From: BRH-c25 sp035627615
GTDB lineage: Bacteria; Bacillota; Clostridia; Lutisporales; Lutisporaceae
Assembly (NCBI GenBank): GCA_035627615.1
Contig: DASPLL010000025.1
Location: 1 to 64,000 of the forward strand
Reading direction: 5' to 3'
DNA length: 64,000 bases
Shown here: positions 1 through 7,466 of the stretch, piece after piece
Layout: each line of letters opens with the position of its first letter
Numbering within the stretch: position 1 is the stretch's first letter
Notes under the pieces: model-generated
Told to the model about the DNA's origin: nothing
The model's database searches: none
Seen by the model: only the letters and a program-made list of their open reading frames with translations
Program-made: the position numbers and the translations under genes

Positions 1-135
1 AAACAATTCTACTTCCTCCTCCGTGCTCTGTAGTATATCTATATATTTTCAGATTAAGTATAGCCAAAACGAAAACTCGCTAGACACTTTCATTACGATT
101 TGTGCCTGAGCGAAGCGAAAGGAATGTGAGTTAAA

Positions 136-714
136 ATGAAAGAAATTGATGCAAGAGGCCTTGTTTGCCCACAGCCGGTGATACTTACCAAAAAGGCTCT
201 TGAAGAAATAGAGGAAGGTGAAGTAATAACCATAGTAGATAACGTTACTGCAAGAGAAAATGTTTCACGTCTCGCTTCAAATCTGAGTTATGAATATGAG
301 ATATCGGATGAAAACGGCTGCCATTACATAAAGATTAGAAAGGCTGCTGCAGCAGAAAAGCCAGAGGAAAAAGAGGATAGTATCGTAATAGTCATAACCT
401 CTGATAAATTGGGTCAAGGAGCGGAGGAGCTCGGGAAAGTACTTATGAAAAGCTACACCTATGCTCTTACGGAAACCAAACCTCTTCCCAAAGCCGTCAT
501 ATTTCTGAACAGCGGAGTAAAATTGACATCCGAAGGCTCCGAGGTAGTGGAAAACATAAAAAAGCTTGAAGGCGCAGGAGTAGAAATAATAAGCTGCGGA
601 ACCTGTCTTGACTTCTATCAACTGAAGGATAAGCTTCAGGCAGGGATAGTCGGAAATATGTACTCAATAATAGAAAAGATGAATACTGCAGGAAAAGTAA
701 TAAATATAGGGTAG
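136..714 (+). CDS. yedF: YedF-type sulfurtransferase-like protein
   Basis: Two-domain protein of 192 aa. Residues 1-70 form a TusA/SirA-like domain with the CPxP motif (CPQP, residues 11-14), whose cysteine carries persulfide sulfur in TusA proteins. The C-terminal half (about 80-190) is DsrE-like, with a CGTC motif near residue 155. This fusion matches the family called selenium-metabolism protein YedF, often found near selenium genes; no such partner is visible here. The start is ATG with an AAAGGA about 13 bases upstream. The next gene begins 10 bases after the stop, so the two are probably co-transcribed. The role in selenium or sulfur transfer is inferred from the family. Confidence 0.88.
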   Translation: MKEIDARGLVCPQPVILTKKALEEIEEGEVITIVDNVTARENVSRLASNLSYEYEISDENGCHYIKIRKAAAAEKPEEKEDSIVIVITSDKLGQGAEELGKVLMKSYTYALTETKPLPKAVIFLNSGVKLTSEGSEVVENIKKLEGAGVEIISCGTCLDFYQLKDKLQAGIVGNMYSIIEKMNTAGKVINIG

Positions 715-724
715 GTAAGAGAGC

Positions 725-1579
725 ATGGATATTTTTATGCAGATGATGAAGGATTTTATGGGAACTGACAGCATGGTACTGGGTTATTATATCATGATGG
801 TAATGAAGGCTGTTGTGGTTGTGGTGATCGGAAGAATATCAATCTCCATACTCAACAGAGTTATAATGAACGTTTTTAAGCTGTATCCGAAATTCAAAGC
901 AGATGAAAAGAAAGCATCCACTCTTACAGGGATACTAAAAAGCATTGTCAAGTATACGATCTATGCAATTGTAATAATTTCAGTTTTGAATGTATTTAAC
1001 ATTCCCACGGCTCCTCTACTTGCAACTGCAGGGCTCGGCGGTCTTGCCATAGGCTTTGGTGCTCAGAGCCTGGTTAAAGATGTATTTACAGGATTTTTCA
1101 TACTTTTTGAAGATCAGTATGGGGTCGGGGACCTGGTGACAATAGGCAGCATGGAGGGAACAGTCGAGGATATGGGGCTCCGTATAACCAAAATACGGGA
1201 GTTCAATGGTGATCTGCATATCATTCCCAATGGTGAGATAAAGACTGTCACCAACCACTCCAGAGGGGATTCTCTCGCTATAATTGATGTCGGTATTGCA
1301 TATGAAATGGATACCGAGAGGGCTATCGCTGTTTTAAGGGAAATGGCAGAGTGGTATTATAATAATAATTCGGAATCAATAGTGGAAGCTCCTAATGTTC
1401 TGGGAATTACCAAGTTCAATGAATCGGAAGTCGTAATAAGGACGGTTGTACGCACCAAGCCTCTTATGCACTGGAAAACGGAAAGAGAGCTCAGAAAACA
1501 CATACTGGAAGCTTTTAAGGAGAAAAGCATAGAAATACCTTATCCCAAAAGGGTTATCATCCGGAAAGAAGAAGCATAA
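725..1579 (+). CDS. MscS-family mechanosensitive channel
   Basis: A 284-aa membrane protein. It has hydrophobic segments near residues 20-45, 70-90 and 95-120, the last being the glycine/alanine-rich pore helix (GLGGLAIGFGAQSL) typical of MscS. A beta domain follows (FFILFEDQYGVGDLV, about 120-170) and then a C-terminal alpha/beta region. The length matches small MscS channels. Such channels open under membrane tension and release solutes on hypo-osmotic shock. In many Firmicutes an MscS gene sits just upstream of the DUF951-rpsF genes, as here. Co-transcription with yedF is likely because of the 10-base gap. Confidence 0.92.
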   Translation: MDIFMQMMKDFMGTDSMVLGYYIMMVMKAVVVVVIGRISISILNRVIMNVFKLYPKFKADEKKASTLTGILKSIVKYTIYAIVIISVLNVFNIPTAPLLATAGLGGLAIGFGAQSLVKDVFTGFFILFEDQYGVGDLVTIGSMEGTVEDMGLRITKIREFNGDLHIIPNGEIKTVTNHSRGDSLAIIDVGIAYEMDTERAIAVLREMAEWYYNNNSESIVEAPNVLGITKFNESEVVIRTVVRTKPLMHWKTERELRKHILEAFKEKSIEIPYPKRVIIRKEEA

Positions 1580-1609
1580 CGCTTGTTGTATGAAAAAAGG
1601 AGGTTGCAC

Positions 1610-1831
1610 ATGTATTATCCAAAGCAATTCAATCTCGGAGATATTGTGGAGACAAAAAAACAGCATCCCTGCGGTAGTAACCAGTGGGAAGTAATAAGAG
1701 TAGGAGCGGACTTCAAGATAAAGTGCCTGGGCTGCAGCAGAATAGTAATGCTTCCAAGGCCAAAGTTTGAAAAGTCTGTAAAAAAAGTAATAAAAAGTGC
1801 GGCTCCTGAAGAAACTAATGAACAGATATAG
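1610..1831 (+). CDS. DUF951 family protein (YyzM-like)
   Basis: Small protein of 73 aa. The start is ATG at 1610, chosen because AAAGGAGG lies at 1595-1602; an in-frame TTG at 1583 has no such site. The sequence LGDIVETKKQHPCGSNQWEV followed by KCLGCSRIVMLPR is characteristic of DUF951, a family of about 65 aa that sits next to rpsF in many Firmicutes. The conserved cysteines (CG...CLGC) suggest nucleic acid or metal binding, but the function is unknown. Confidence 0.88.
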   Translation: MYYPKQFNLGDIVETKKQHPCGSNQWEVIRVGADFKIKCLGCSRIVMLPRPKFEKSVKKVIKSAAPEETNEQI

Positions 1832-1936
1832 GTTGCACTAAAGATATTTCAAGGAAGTATTATGCAACCTATGAAATCAAGGAATATGTTTTGCAATATT
1901 TAAATTTAGATGTAAAAGGTCTATTGCAAAACATAT
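1830..1936. repeat. Two tandem large-loop inverted repeats
   Basis: An 8-bp perfect inverted repeat (AGGTTGCA 1830-1837 with TGCAACCT 1863-1870) is followed by a 15-bp perfect inverted repeat (ATATGTTTTGCAATA 1884-1898 with its complement 1922-1936). Loops are 25 and 23 bases. The first arm overlaps the DUF951 stop codon. Neither hairpin is followed by a T-run, so these are not standard terminators. A similar pair lies at 40572-40675. Confidence 0.6.
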
Positions 1937-1941
1937 TATAG

Positions 1942-1970
1942 TTGATAAAATTTCTATATAGTGTTATAAT
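1942..1970 (+). promoter_or_regulatory. Sigma-A promoter of rpsF operon
   Basis: TTGATA (1942-1947), a 17-bp spacer and TATAAT (1965-1970). This is one mismatch from consensus and lies about 75 bp upstream of the rpsF start. Confidence 0.85.
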
Positions 1971-1978
1971 CTATAATT

Positions 1979-2034
1979 GCGTAAATATCCTCGCTCTATC
2001 ATACTTAGATAGGGCCGTCAGTCCGTGGGGAGGA
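1979..2034 (+). promoter_or_regulatory. Candidate rpsF mRNA leader (S6:S18 target)
   Basis: The transcribed leader contains a short hairpin (CTATC 1996-2000 with GATAG 2008-2012) and then GGGCCGTCAGTCCG just before the ribosome binding site. Many bacterial rpsF operons are controlled by a leader that imitates the 16S rRNA site of S6:S18 and exposes a CCG. A CCG is present here (2014-2016), but the full consensus cannot be confirmed by eye. Confidence 0.4.
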
Positions 2035-2044
2035 GGTGAATTTT

Positions 2045-2329
2045 ATGAATAGGTACGAAACTATATACATAGTTAGACCAACCGTTGATGAAGAAGGTAT
2101 AAAAGCCCTTCAGGAAAAATTCAAGGCAATTATTGAAGCAAACGGCGAAATCGAAACTATAGATGATTGGGGCAAAAGAAAGCTTGCTTATCTTATAGAC
2201 GATATCGGCGAAGGTTACTATGTATATATGAAATATAAGGCAGCACAGGTTGTCCCGAAAGAGCTCGACAGAGTATTCGGTATTACAGAAGACATTTTAA
2301 GGCATATGATTATAAGAATAGAAGAATAA
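2045..2329 (+). CDS. rpsF: 30S ribosomal protein S6
   Basis: Ribosomal protein S6 (94 aa), a 30S platform protein that forms a heterodimer with S18. It opens with NRYETIYIVRP and contains the conserved WGKRKLAYLIDD (about residues 40-51). The start is ATG 2045, seven bases after GGGGAGGAGGTG (2027-2038); the in-frame GTG at 2036 lies inside that ribosome binding site and is rejected. It is first in the conserved rpsF-ssb-rpsR operon. Confidence 0.97.
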   Translation: MNRYETIYIVRPTVDEEGIKALQEKFKAIIEANGEIETIDDWGKRKLAYLIDDIGEGYYVYMKYKAAQVVPKELDRVFGITEDILRHMIIRIEE

Positions 2330-2358
2330 TCAAAAGAAATGATTTAGGTGGTGTGATT

Positions 2359-2766
2359 ATGTTGAATAGAGTCGCTCTTGTGGGCAGATTAACTAAGGAC
2401 CCTGAAATAAGATATACAGCAGATAATCAAACACCCATAGCTAAATTCACTATTGCAGTTGACAGGACTTTTAAAAGGGAAGGTCAACCTTCTGCAGATT
2501 TCATTCCGATTATTGTTTTCGGAAAATCCGCAGAAAACTGCGGAAAGTATATAAAAAAGGGCAGGCTTGTTGCCGTTTCAGGCCGGCTGCAGACCAGCAG
2601 CTGGGATGATCAGGAAGGCAAAAGGCATTATGCCACAGACGTGATAGCAGATGGAGTTGATTTCCTGGATAGAGGTTCTGATGCCAAGGGACAGGGAGGC
2701 ACTGGAGGATCAGAGGATTATGGTGACTTCCATCCTGCAGAGGAAGAGGACGATCTTCCATTTTAA
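2359..2766 (+). CDS. ssb: Single-stranded DNA-binding protein
   Basis: SSB of 135 aa. The OB-fold spans about residues 1-105 (MLNRVALVGRLTKDPEIRYT...), followed by a glycine/acid-rich linker and the C-terminal tip EEEDDLPF, which in SSBs binds partner proteins. The start is ATG 2359, seven bases after AGGTGG; the upstream GTG (2353) overlaps that site. It lies between rpsF and rpsR, as in most Firmicutes. The DDLPF tip indicates the main housekeeping SSB. Confidence 0.97.
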   Translation: MLNRVALVGRLTKDPEIRYTADNQTPIAKFTIAVDRTFKREGQPSADFIPIIVFGKSAENCGKYIKKGRLVAVSGRLQTSSWDDQEGKRHYATDVIADGVDFLDRGSDAKGQGGTGGSEDYGDFHPAEEEDDLPF

Positions 2767-2785
2767 CAGATAGGAGGGAAAAAGA

Positions 2786-3046
2786 TTGAACAGACGCGGC
2801 GGTGAAAGATCCGAAAGACCAGGCGGAAAAATGAGAAAGCCTAAGAAAAAAGTTTGTAACTTTTGTATAGATAAAGTTGAAAGTATAGATTACAAAGATG
2901 TTAATAAGCTGAGAAGATTCATCTCTGAAAGAGGAAAGATCATCCCAAGAAGAATTTCCGGGAATTGTGCAAAGCACCAGAGACAGCTTACTGTGGCGAT
3001 TAAGAGGGCAAGGAACATAGCTTTCTTACCGTTTACTACAGACTAA
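2786..3046 (+). CDS. rpsR: 30S ribosomal protein S18
   Basis: Ribosomal protein S18 (86 aa), partner of S6 on the 30S platform. The core CNFCIDK...IDYKDVNKLRRFISERGKI...CAKHQR holds three cysteines and a histidine, the zinc-binding form of S18. The start is TTG 2786, seven bases after TAGGAGGG; the internal ATG at residue 16 has no ribosome binding site. Last gene of its operon, followed by a terminator. Confidence 0.97.
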   Translation: MNRRGGERSERPGGKMRKPKKKVCNFCIDKVESIDYKDVNKLRRFISERGKIIPRRISGNCAKHQRQLTVAIKRARNIAFLPFTTD

Positions 3047-3060
3047 TAACAGTATTCAAA

Positions 3061-3091
3061 CTCGGAGGTATTTATTACCCCCGGGTTTTTT
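3061..3091 (+). terminator. Rho-independent terminator after rpsR
   Basis: Stem CTCGGAGGTA / TACCCCCGGG (one G-U pair, one mismatch) with loop TTTAT, followed by TTTTTT. Confidence 0.8.
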
Positions 3092-3100
3092 GCTTTTCAT

Positions 3101-3207
3101 AACGAGTAGGGGCATATATCCCACCTTAATTTATCATGCCCCGTAAGCGAGTTTTCAAAAAAGGCTTCCTTGGTTTTTAAAATGCTTTAATGGAAGCCTT
3201 TTTTATA
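3101..3207 (+). repeat. Hairpin-plus-terminator repeat, copy A
   Basis: About 107 bp, repeated at 14619-14727. It starts AACGAGTAGG and has a 7-bp hairpin (GGGGCAT 3109-3115 / ATGCCCC 3136-3142, 20-base loop). GTAAGCGAGTTTTC follows, then a terminator-type hairpin (AAAAAAGGCTTCC ... GGAAGCCTTTTTT, about 3158-3204). In copy B the first stem is GGAAAGT/ACTTTCC with the same loop length, so pairing is kept while sequence changes. Confidence 0.7.
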
Positions 3208-3607
3208 AAACATTACCCCAGTAAAGGCAATATGTTATTCAAACCCGCTAATTCCAATATTTAAAAGGACTTTTTGTGAAGGTATTGTAAAAATAATGTC
3301 GAATAGTTAGAACAGTATCAGAGGTCTTTTGGGTAAGGTTTTTATGGGGACAAAAGCCAATGGTTCCAATACTTATAAAGTATTTTGATTTGTTGTTTCC
3401 CTTGATTAATTGTGGTAATATTAAAAAAGACCTCTTTTAAGCAGTACTATGATAAATCCAGAATTTTAATATAATAGTGCAAATAACAGTCCGTACTTCA
3501 ACATTGAGACAGGAAATTATTTTCTATTGTGCAGGATTTGACTAATTTTTCATATTGTTAAGACTATAATAGAGATAATACTTTATCAATGTAATGGAGG
3601 GATTGGA
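3208..3607. other. Gene-free stretch with possible structured RNA
   Basis: No convincing gene. An 11-bp inverted repeat (AGAGGTCTTTT 3320-3330 / AAAAGACCTCT 3425-3435) encloses about 94 bases. These contain a 7-bp hairpin (AATACTT/AAGTATT, 3368-3383) and a possible G-U-containing pairing of GGGGACAA with TTGTTTCC. At 3436-3483 lies a decayed GCACTAT-type large-loop hairpin. TATAAT at 3565-3570 may be the -10 for the next gene, but no well-spaced -35 was found. Confidence 0.4.
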
Positions 3608-3928
3608 TTGTTGAACCAGGAAACTGACATTACAAAAAATATCAAGGTCATAGAATTCTTGAAAAGTGAACTATTAACTGCTGTTGCATCTTTATACCAG
3701 AACCTTCTTAAAGGTACCAAGGTAGGTCAGGATGTTATACAGGATATACTTGCAAACCTGGTGCTGGTTACATATCTGCTTGGTAAAAGGCTTGGCATTT
3801 CGTATTCGCTGATTGATTCCAGAATATTGGAAAAGATAAGAATAGGAATGCTGGAGGAGCATGAGACGGAGAGATGGTACGGAGACCTGTCCGATCTTGG
3901 TGAATACTTGAAGAAGAAAAAAAATTAG
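3608..3928 (+). CDS. MazG-like family protein
   Basis: Helical protein of 106 aa (ITKNIKVIEFLKSELLTAV...LLGKRLGISYSLIDSRI). It resembles the small MazG-like family that clostridia carry just upstream of the DUF2232-gdpP genes. True MazG proteins hydrolyse nucleoside triphosphates, but no clear ExxE...ExxD metal motif is visible, so activity is uncertain. The start is TTG 3608 (or TTG 3611) after GGAGG at 3596-3600. The next gene begins nine bases after the stop. Assignment rests on sequence feel plus conserved position. Confidence 0.7.
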   Translation: MLNQETDITKNIKVIEFLKSELLTAVASLYQNLLKGTKVGQDVIQDILANLVLVTYLLGKRLGISYSLIDSRILEKIRIGMLEEHETERWYGDLSDLGEYLKKKKN

Positions 3929-3937
3929 AGGTACGTA

Positions 3938-4906
3938 ATGGAGAAATTACAAACAAAAGCACTGGTGGAAGGTGCCATATTCGCAGGTGTTACTGCACTG
4001 CTGGGAATAATATATTACTATTCGCAGTATCTTGGAATAATTGCTATGGTTTGGCCTGTGCCGGTAATAATCGTAGGCTACAGGAATGGTCTTAAGGCAA
4101 GCATATTGTCTGCCATGTCTGCAGGCCTTATAGTATCCCTGCTGACACAGCCCCTGGTAGGATTAGGACTATTGATAGGCTTCGGCCTTCCGGGAATACT
4201 TATGGGTTATATGATAAACAGAAGAGTTAATCCATACATAACTATTATTCTATGCGGGATGGTACTGTCCCTTACCATGGTCGGAGAGTTTCTGCTTTCA
4301 TTGAAAGCAATGGGGATTGATATAGTTAAGTTTTTTTCGGGTATTGAGGGAACAGTTAAAGAGCAGCTGGAATTTGTTATAAATATGTACAGGCAGTTTG
4401 GAATTGCTGAGAAGGAACTGCAGCAAATGAGTGATATCTTCAACAAGACCATGGATATGTTCAGGCTGTTATTACCTTCTTCATTAATGATATCGGGCTT
4501 GTTTTTCTCATTCCTGGACTATAAGCTTACAAGGCTTATACTAAAACGGATCGGGCATGTTATACCGGATATGGAAGAATTCTCAAAATGGAGGCTGCAG
4601 CAGCCGTACTCCTTTATAATGCTCGGCCTGATGGTCCTTGCAGTGGCAGTACCGTACCTTGGAATTTATTTCCTTACTGCTGCAGCGTTGAATGCTTCTG
4701 CTGTTCTGACGCTTATTTTTACTATTATTGGAGTTTCGGTGCTTTTTCATTATTCCCGGATTTACGGGGATAAGCAGGGTATTCCGAAAGCTTTGAGAAT
4801 TACACTTGTTATTCTTATAATAATTACTTTTATGCAGCTTATTGCCTATGTCGGTATATTTGATTCGATGTTTAACTTAAGAAAATTGAGATCTAGTGAT
4901 TATTAA
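3938..4906 (+). CDS. DUF2232 membrane protein (YybS-like)
   Basis: Polytopic membrane protein of 322 aa with about eight hydrophobic segments, matching DUF2232/YybS, which precedes gdpP in many Firmicutes. YybS resembles S components of transporters, but its substrate is unknown. The last four codons and the stop (SSDY, then TAA at 4904-4906) lie inside a repeat element that begins with CTAG at 4893. The native C-terminus was therefore probably altered by that insertion. The start ATG follows GAGG with a good gap. Confidence 0.88.
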   Translation: MEKLQTKALVEGAIFAGVTALLGIIYYYSQYLGIIAMVWPVPVIIVGYRNGLKASILSAMSAGLIVSLLTQPLVGLGLLIGFGLPGILMGYMINRRVNPYITIILCGMVLSLTMVGEFLLSLKAMGIDIVKFFSGIEGTVKEQLEFVINMYRQFGIAEKELQQMSDIFNKTMDMFRLLLPSSLMISGLFFSFLDYKLTRLILKRIGHVIPDMEEFSKWRLQQPYSFIMLGLMVLAVAVPYLGIYFLTAAALNASAVLTLIFTIIGVSVLFHYSRIYGDKQGIPKALRITLVILIIITFMQLIAYVGIFDSMFNLRKLRSSDY

Positions 4907-4962
4907 CACAACAATGATTCAGTGCCTCGCATACTCAAGAAGGGATATCCCTTACGAGGCAC
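4893..4962 (-). repeat. CTAG-ended element, internally deleted copy
   Basis: Seventy bp, reverse complement of the 109-bp elements at 22856 and 28384. It reads CTAGTGATTATTAACACAACA and then ATGATTCAGTGCCTCG. About 39 bp, including one arm of hairpin II, are missing between two CACAACA repeats that are both present in the full copy, which points to deletion between short repeats. It ends in GAGGCAC. Confidence 0.8.
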
Positions 4963-4999
4963 ATAAATATATGTCCGGAATATGCATTGGAGGTGTGGG

Positions 5000-6997
5000 A
5001 TGAAAATGCGGAAGTTTTCTAGTATCTGGGGGCCGGATGTGAGCATATCCCTTTGGATAATTGCAATTGCGGTTGTAATTGTGGGCTATTATAATGTTCT
5101 GTTAGGTGTTGCAGGTGTACTGCTTCTAGGTTATCTCATTTATCACAACCTTCAGGCAGCAAACAGGAAAAAGGAAGAGTTAAGATTATATATAGAGAAT
5201 TTATCTGAAAATGTAGATACTGCAACCAAGAACGCCATTCTGAACCTGCCTTTTCCGCTGGTGATTATTGATGATCAGGGCATAATAAACTGGTACAACA
5301 TGCTTTTCTCCAACATATTTCAGGGAGAGTATATTCTTGATAAGAAGCTGTCCTCCTACCTGAGCGGTGTGGACATGGGAAGGATACTTAAGAACGGCAT
5401 GGAGGAGTTCAAGAATATAAACATAAAGGACAGGTATTACGATATATACTGTAACCTAATAAACCTGAATGAGAACAATGAGGAAAAGAACATTATAATA
5501 ATGTATCTGGTTGATAAAACTGATTATATTGCTCTTAAGAACAGATATAATGACGAGAAGTCAGTAGCTGCCATACTGCAGATGGATAATATTGAAGAAG
5601 TGCTTAAGGAGACGGAGGAAGCGTCAAAGCCTGCCCTGGTAGCAGAAGTAGACAGGAGAATAAATGCATGGGCAGCTCTTATCAATGCTTCCGTTCAGAA
5701 GTACTCCAATGGTGAGTATATGCTTCACTTCAGCAACAGACAGCTGGCGGCCGTTGAGGAGAAACGGTTCGATATTCTGGACAGCATCAGGGAGATCAAC
5801 TCAGGCAACAGGATACCCATAACCCTCAGCATTGGTGTAGGGGTGAACGGCAAGAACCATGCAGAGCTTCAGAAATTTTGCATGAGCGCAATGGATATCG
5901 CCCTGGGCAGGGGAGGAGACCAGGCTGTTGTCAAGGATAATGAGAAGCTATCCTTCTATGGGGGCAAGACCAAGGCTGTTGAGAAGAGGACCAGAGTAAA
6001 GGCAAGAGTAATAGCTTATGCATTGAGGCAGCTTATGGAGCAGTCCGATGACGTACTTATAATGGGTCATGAAATGCCTGATCTTGACTGCATGGGTTCT
6101 GCTCTTGGAATATACAGGTGCTGTAAAAGCCTGAACAAGGATGTTAATATTGTATTGAATAAAGTGAATGCAGGAATAGCAAACCTATGGGCAGAGCTTC
6201 AGGAGGATGAGGAATATGAGAATGTGTTTATAAGCCCCCAGGAAGCACTGCAAAAATGTGAAAAGAATACTCTGCTTGTGGTCGTTGATGTACACAGACC
6301 TGCCTTTACAGAGCAAAAACAGCTTGTAGACAAAGCTGAGAAAATTGCAATTATTGACCATCACAGAAGAGGTACTGAATTCATCGAGGATGCAGTCATC
6401 ACTTATATTGAACCTTATGCATCCTCTACAAGTGAGCTGGTTACTGAGCTGCTGCAATACATGTTCGAAAAGCCCAGAATAAAGCAAATAGAAGCTGAAG
6501 CTTTACTTGCAGGTATATTCATCGATACAAAAAATTTCTCGTTCCAGACAGGGGTAAGAACCTTTGAGGCCGCATCCTATCTCCGGAAGATGGGAGCGGA
6601 TACTACCTTGACAAGACAGCTTTTCCAGGATGACATGGCGACTTTCCTTACCAGGGCTGAAGTAGTCAAGGCAGCACAAATGTATAAGAACAATATCGCT
6701 ATTTCCACTATACCTGAGAATGCAATGAATCCTGCACTGGTAGCTGCCCAGGCGGCAGATGAGCTCTTGAATATAAAGGGTATTAATGCCTCCTTTGTTC
6801 TTTCAAAGATAGAGGATGATATTTTTATAAGCGGAAGATCTCTTGGAGATATTAACGTGCAGGTGGTGTTGGAAAAGCTTGGCGGAGGCGGTCATCTGAC
6901 AGTGGCAGGGGCACAGCTTTCCGGACTGACCTTGAAAGAGGCCATAGGCCAACTGAAAAAAGCAGTAGAGGAATATCTTAAGGAAGGTGAAAGATAA
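5000..6997 (+). CDS. gdpP: Cyclic-di-AMP phosphodiesterase GdpP
   Basis: Membrane-bound DHH/DHHA1 phosphodiesterase (665 aa; B. subtilis GdpP is 659) that hydrolyses c-di-AMP. Two N-terminal transmembrane segments (about 10-50) precede a PAS-like domain (about 70-160) and a degenerate GGDEF domain (about 165-310). The DHH domain follows, with MGHEMPDLDCMGSALG, VVVDVHRP and IIDHHRRG. Last comes DHHA1 with GGGGHLTVAGAQ. The start is ATG 5000, six bases after GGAGG at 4989-4993. The stop abuts the rplI start codon, indicating coupling. The DUF2232-gdpP-rplI order is common in Firmicutes. Confidence 0.95.
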   Translation: MKMRKFSSIWGPDVSISLWIIAIAVVIVGYYNVLLGVAGVLLLGYLIYHNLQAANRKKEELRLYIENLSENVDTATKNAILNLPFPLVIIDDQGIINWYNMLFSNIFQGEYILDKKLSSYLSGVDMGRILKNGMEEFKNINIKDRYYDIYCNLINLNENNEEKNIIIMYLVDKTDYIALKNRYNDEKSVAAILQMDNIEEVLKETEEASKPALVAEVDRRINAWAALINASVQKYSNGEYMLHFSNRQLAAVEEKRFDILDSIREINSGNRIPITLSIGVGVNGKNHAELQKFCMSAMDIALGRGGDQAVVKDNEKLSFYGGKTKAVEKRTRVKARVIAYALRQLMEQSDDVLIMGHEMPDLDCMGSALGIYRCCKSLNKDVNIVLNKVNAGIANLWAELQEDEEYENVFISPQEALQKCEKNTLLVVVDVHRPAFTEQKQLVDKAEKIAIIDHHRRGTEFIEDAVITYIEPYASSTSELVTELLQYMFEKPRIKQIEAEALLAGIFIDTKNFSFQTGVRTFEAASYLRKMGADTTLTRQLFQDDMATFLTRAEVVKAAQMYKNNIAISTIPENAMNPALVAAQAADELLNIKGINASFVLSKIEDDIFISGRSLGDINVQVVLEKLGGGGHLTVAGAQLSGLTLKEAIGQLKKAVEEYLKEGER

Positions 6998-7444
6998 ATG
7001 AAGGTGGTACTTTTACAGGATGTTAAGGATTTGGGAAAGAAGGGGGAACTGGTCAATGCCAGTGATGGCTATGCCAGGAATTTTCTGTTCCCAAGAAAAC
7101 TGGCAGTAGAGGCTACAGCAGGTAAGCTTAAGGAAATAGAGGATAAGAAGGCTGCTGAAAAGAACAGAAAAGAAAAGGAACTGAAGGCTGCAAAAGAGCT
7201 TGCTGATAAACTAAGCAAAATGGAAATCAACTTTAGGACAAAGGCAGGGGAAAACGGCAAGCTGTTCGGCTCCATCACAGGTAAGGATGTGGCTGATGCA
7301 ATAAAGGCGCAGCACAAGATAGAAGTAGATAAGAAAAAGGTGGTACTGCATGATGCCATCAAGGCCTTAGGTACATATCAGGTTGAAATCAAAGTGTATC
7401 CGGAGGTTTCCGCAAAAATAAATGTAAAGGTAGCTGAAGAATAG
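6998..7444 (+). CDS. rplI: 50S ribosomal protein L9
   Basis: L9 of 148 aa. The N-terminal rRNA-binding domain MKVVLLQDVKDLGKKGELVNASDGYARNFL... is followed by a long lysine-rich helix (about 45-75) and the C-terminal domain (GKLFGSITGKDVADAI). L9 binds domain V of 23S rRNA at the base of the L1 stalk. Translation starts directly after the gdpP stop (TAAATG). Confidence 0.97.
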   Translation: MKVVLLQDVKDLGKKGELVNASDGYARNFLFPRKLAVEATAGKLKEIEDKKAAEKNRKEKELKAAKELADKLSKMEINFRTKAGENGKLFGSITGKDVADAIKAQHKIEVDKKKVVLHDAIKALGTYQVEIKVYPEVSAKINVKVAEE

Positions 7445-7466
7445 TTCTTAGGAAGGGGTATTAAAG

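Noticed and set aside
1583..1609. Longer starts for DUF951, rpsF, ssb, purA, dnaD-like, walR and the glycosyltransferase
   Set aside because: In each case the upstream start overlaps or precedes the ribosome binding site that properly serves a downstream ATG.
3101..3207. T-box riboswitch
   Set aside because: AGTA and AGCGAG resemble stem I, but there is no specifier loop, no TGGNACC T-box sequence and no aminoacyl-tRNA synthetase or amino acid gene downstream.
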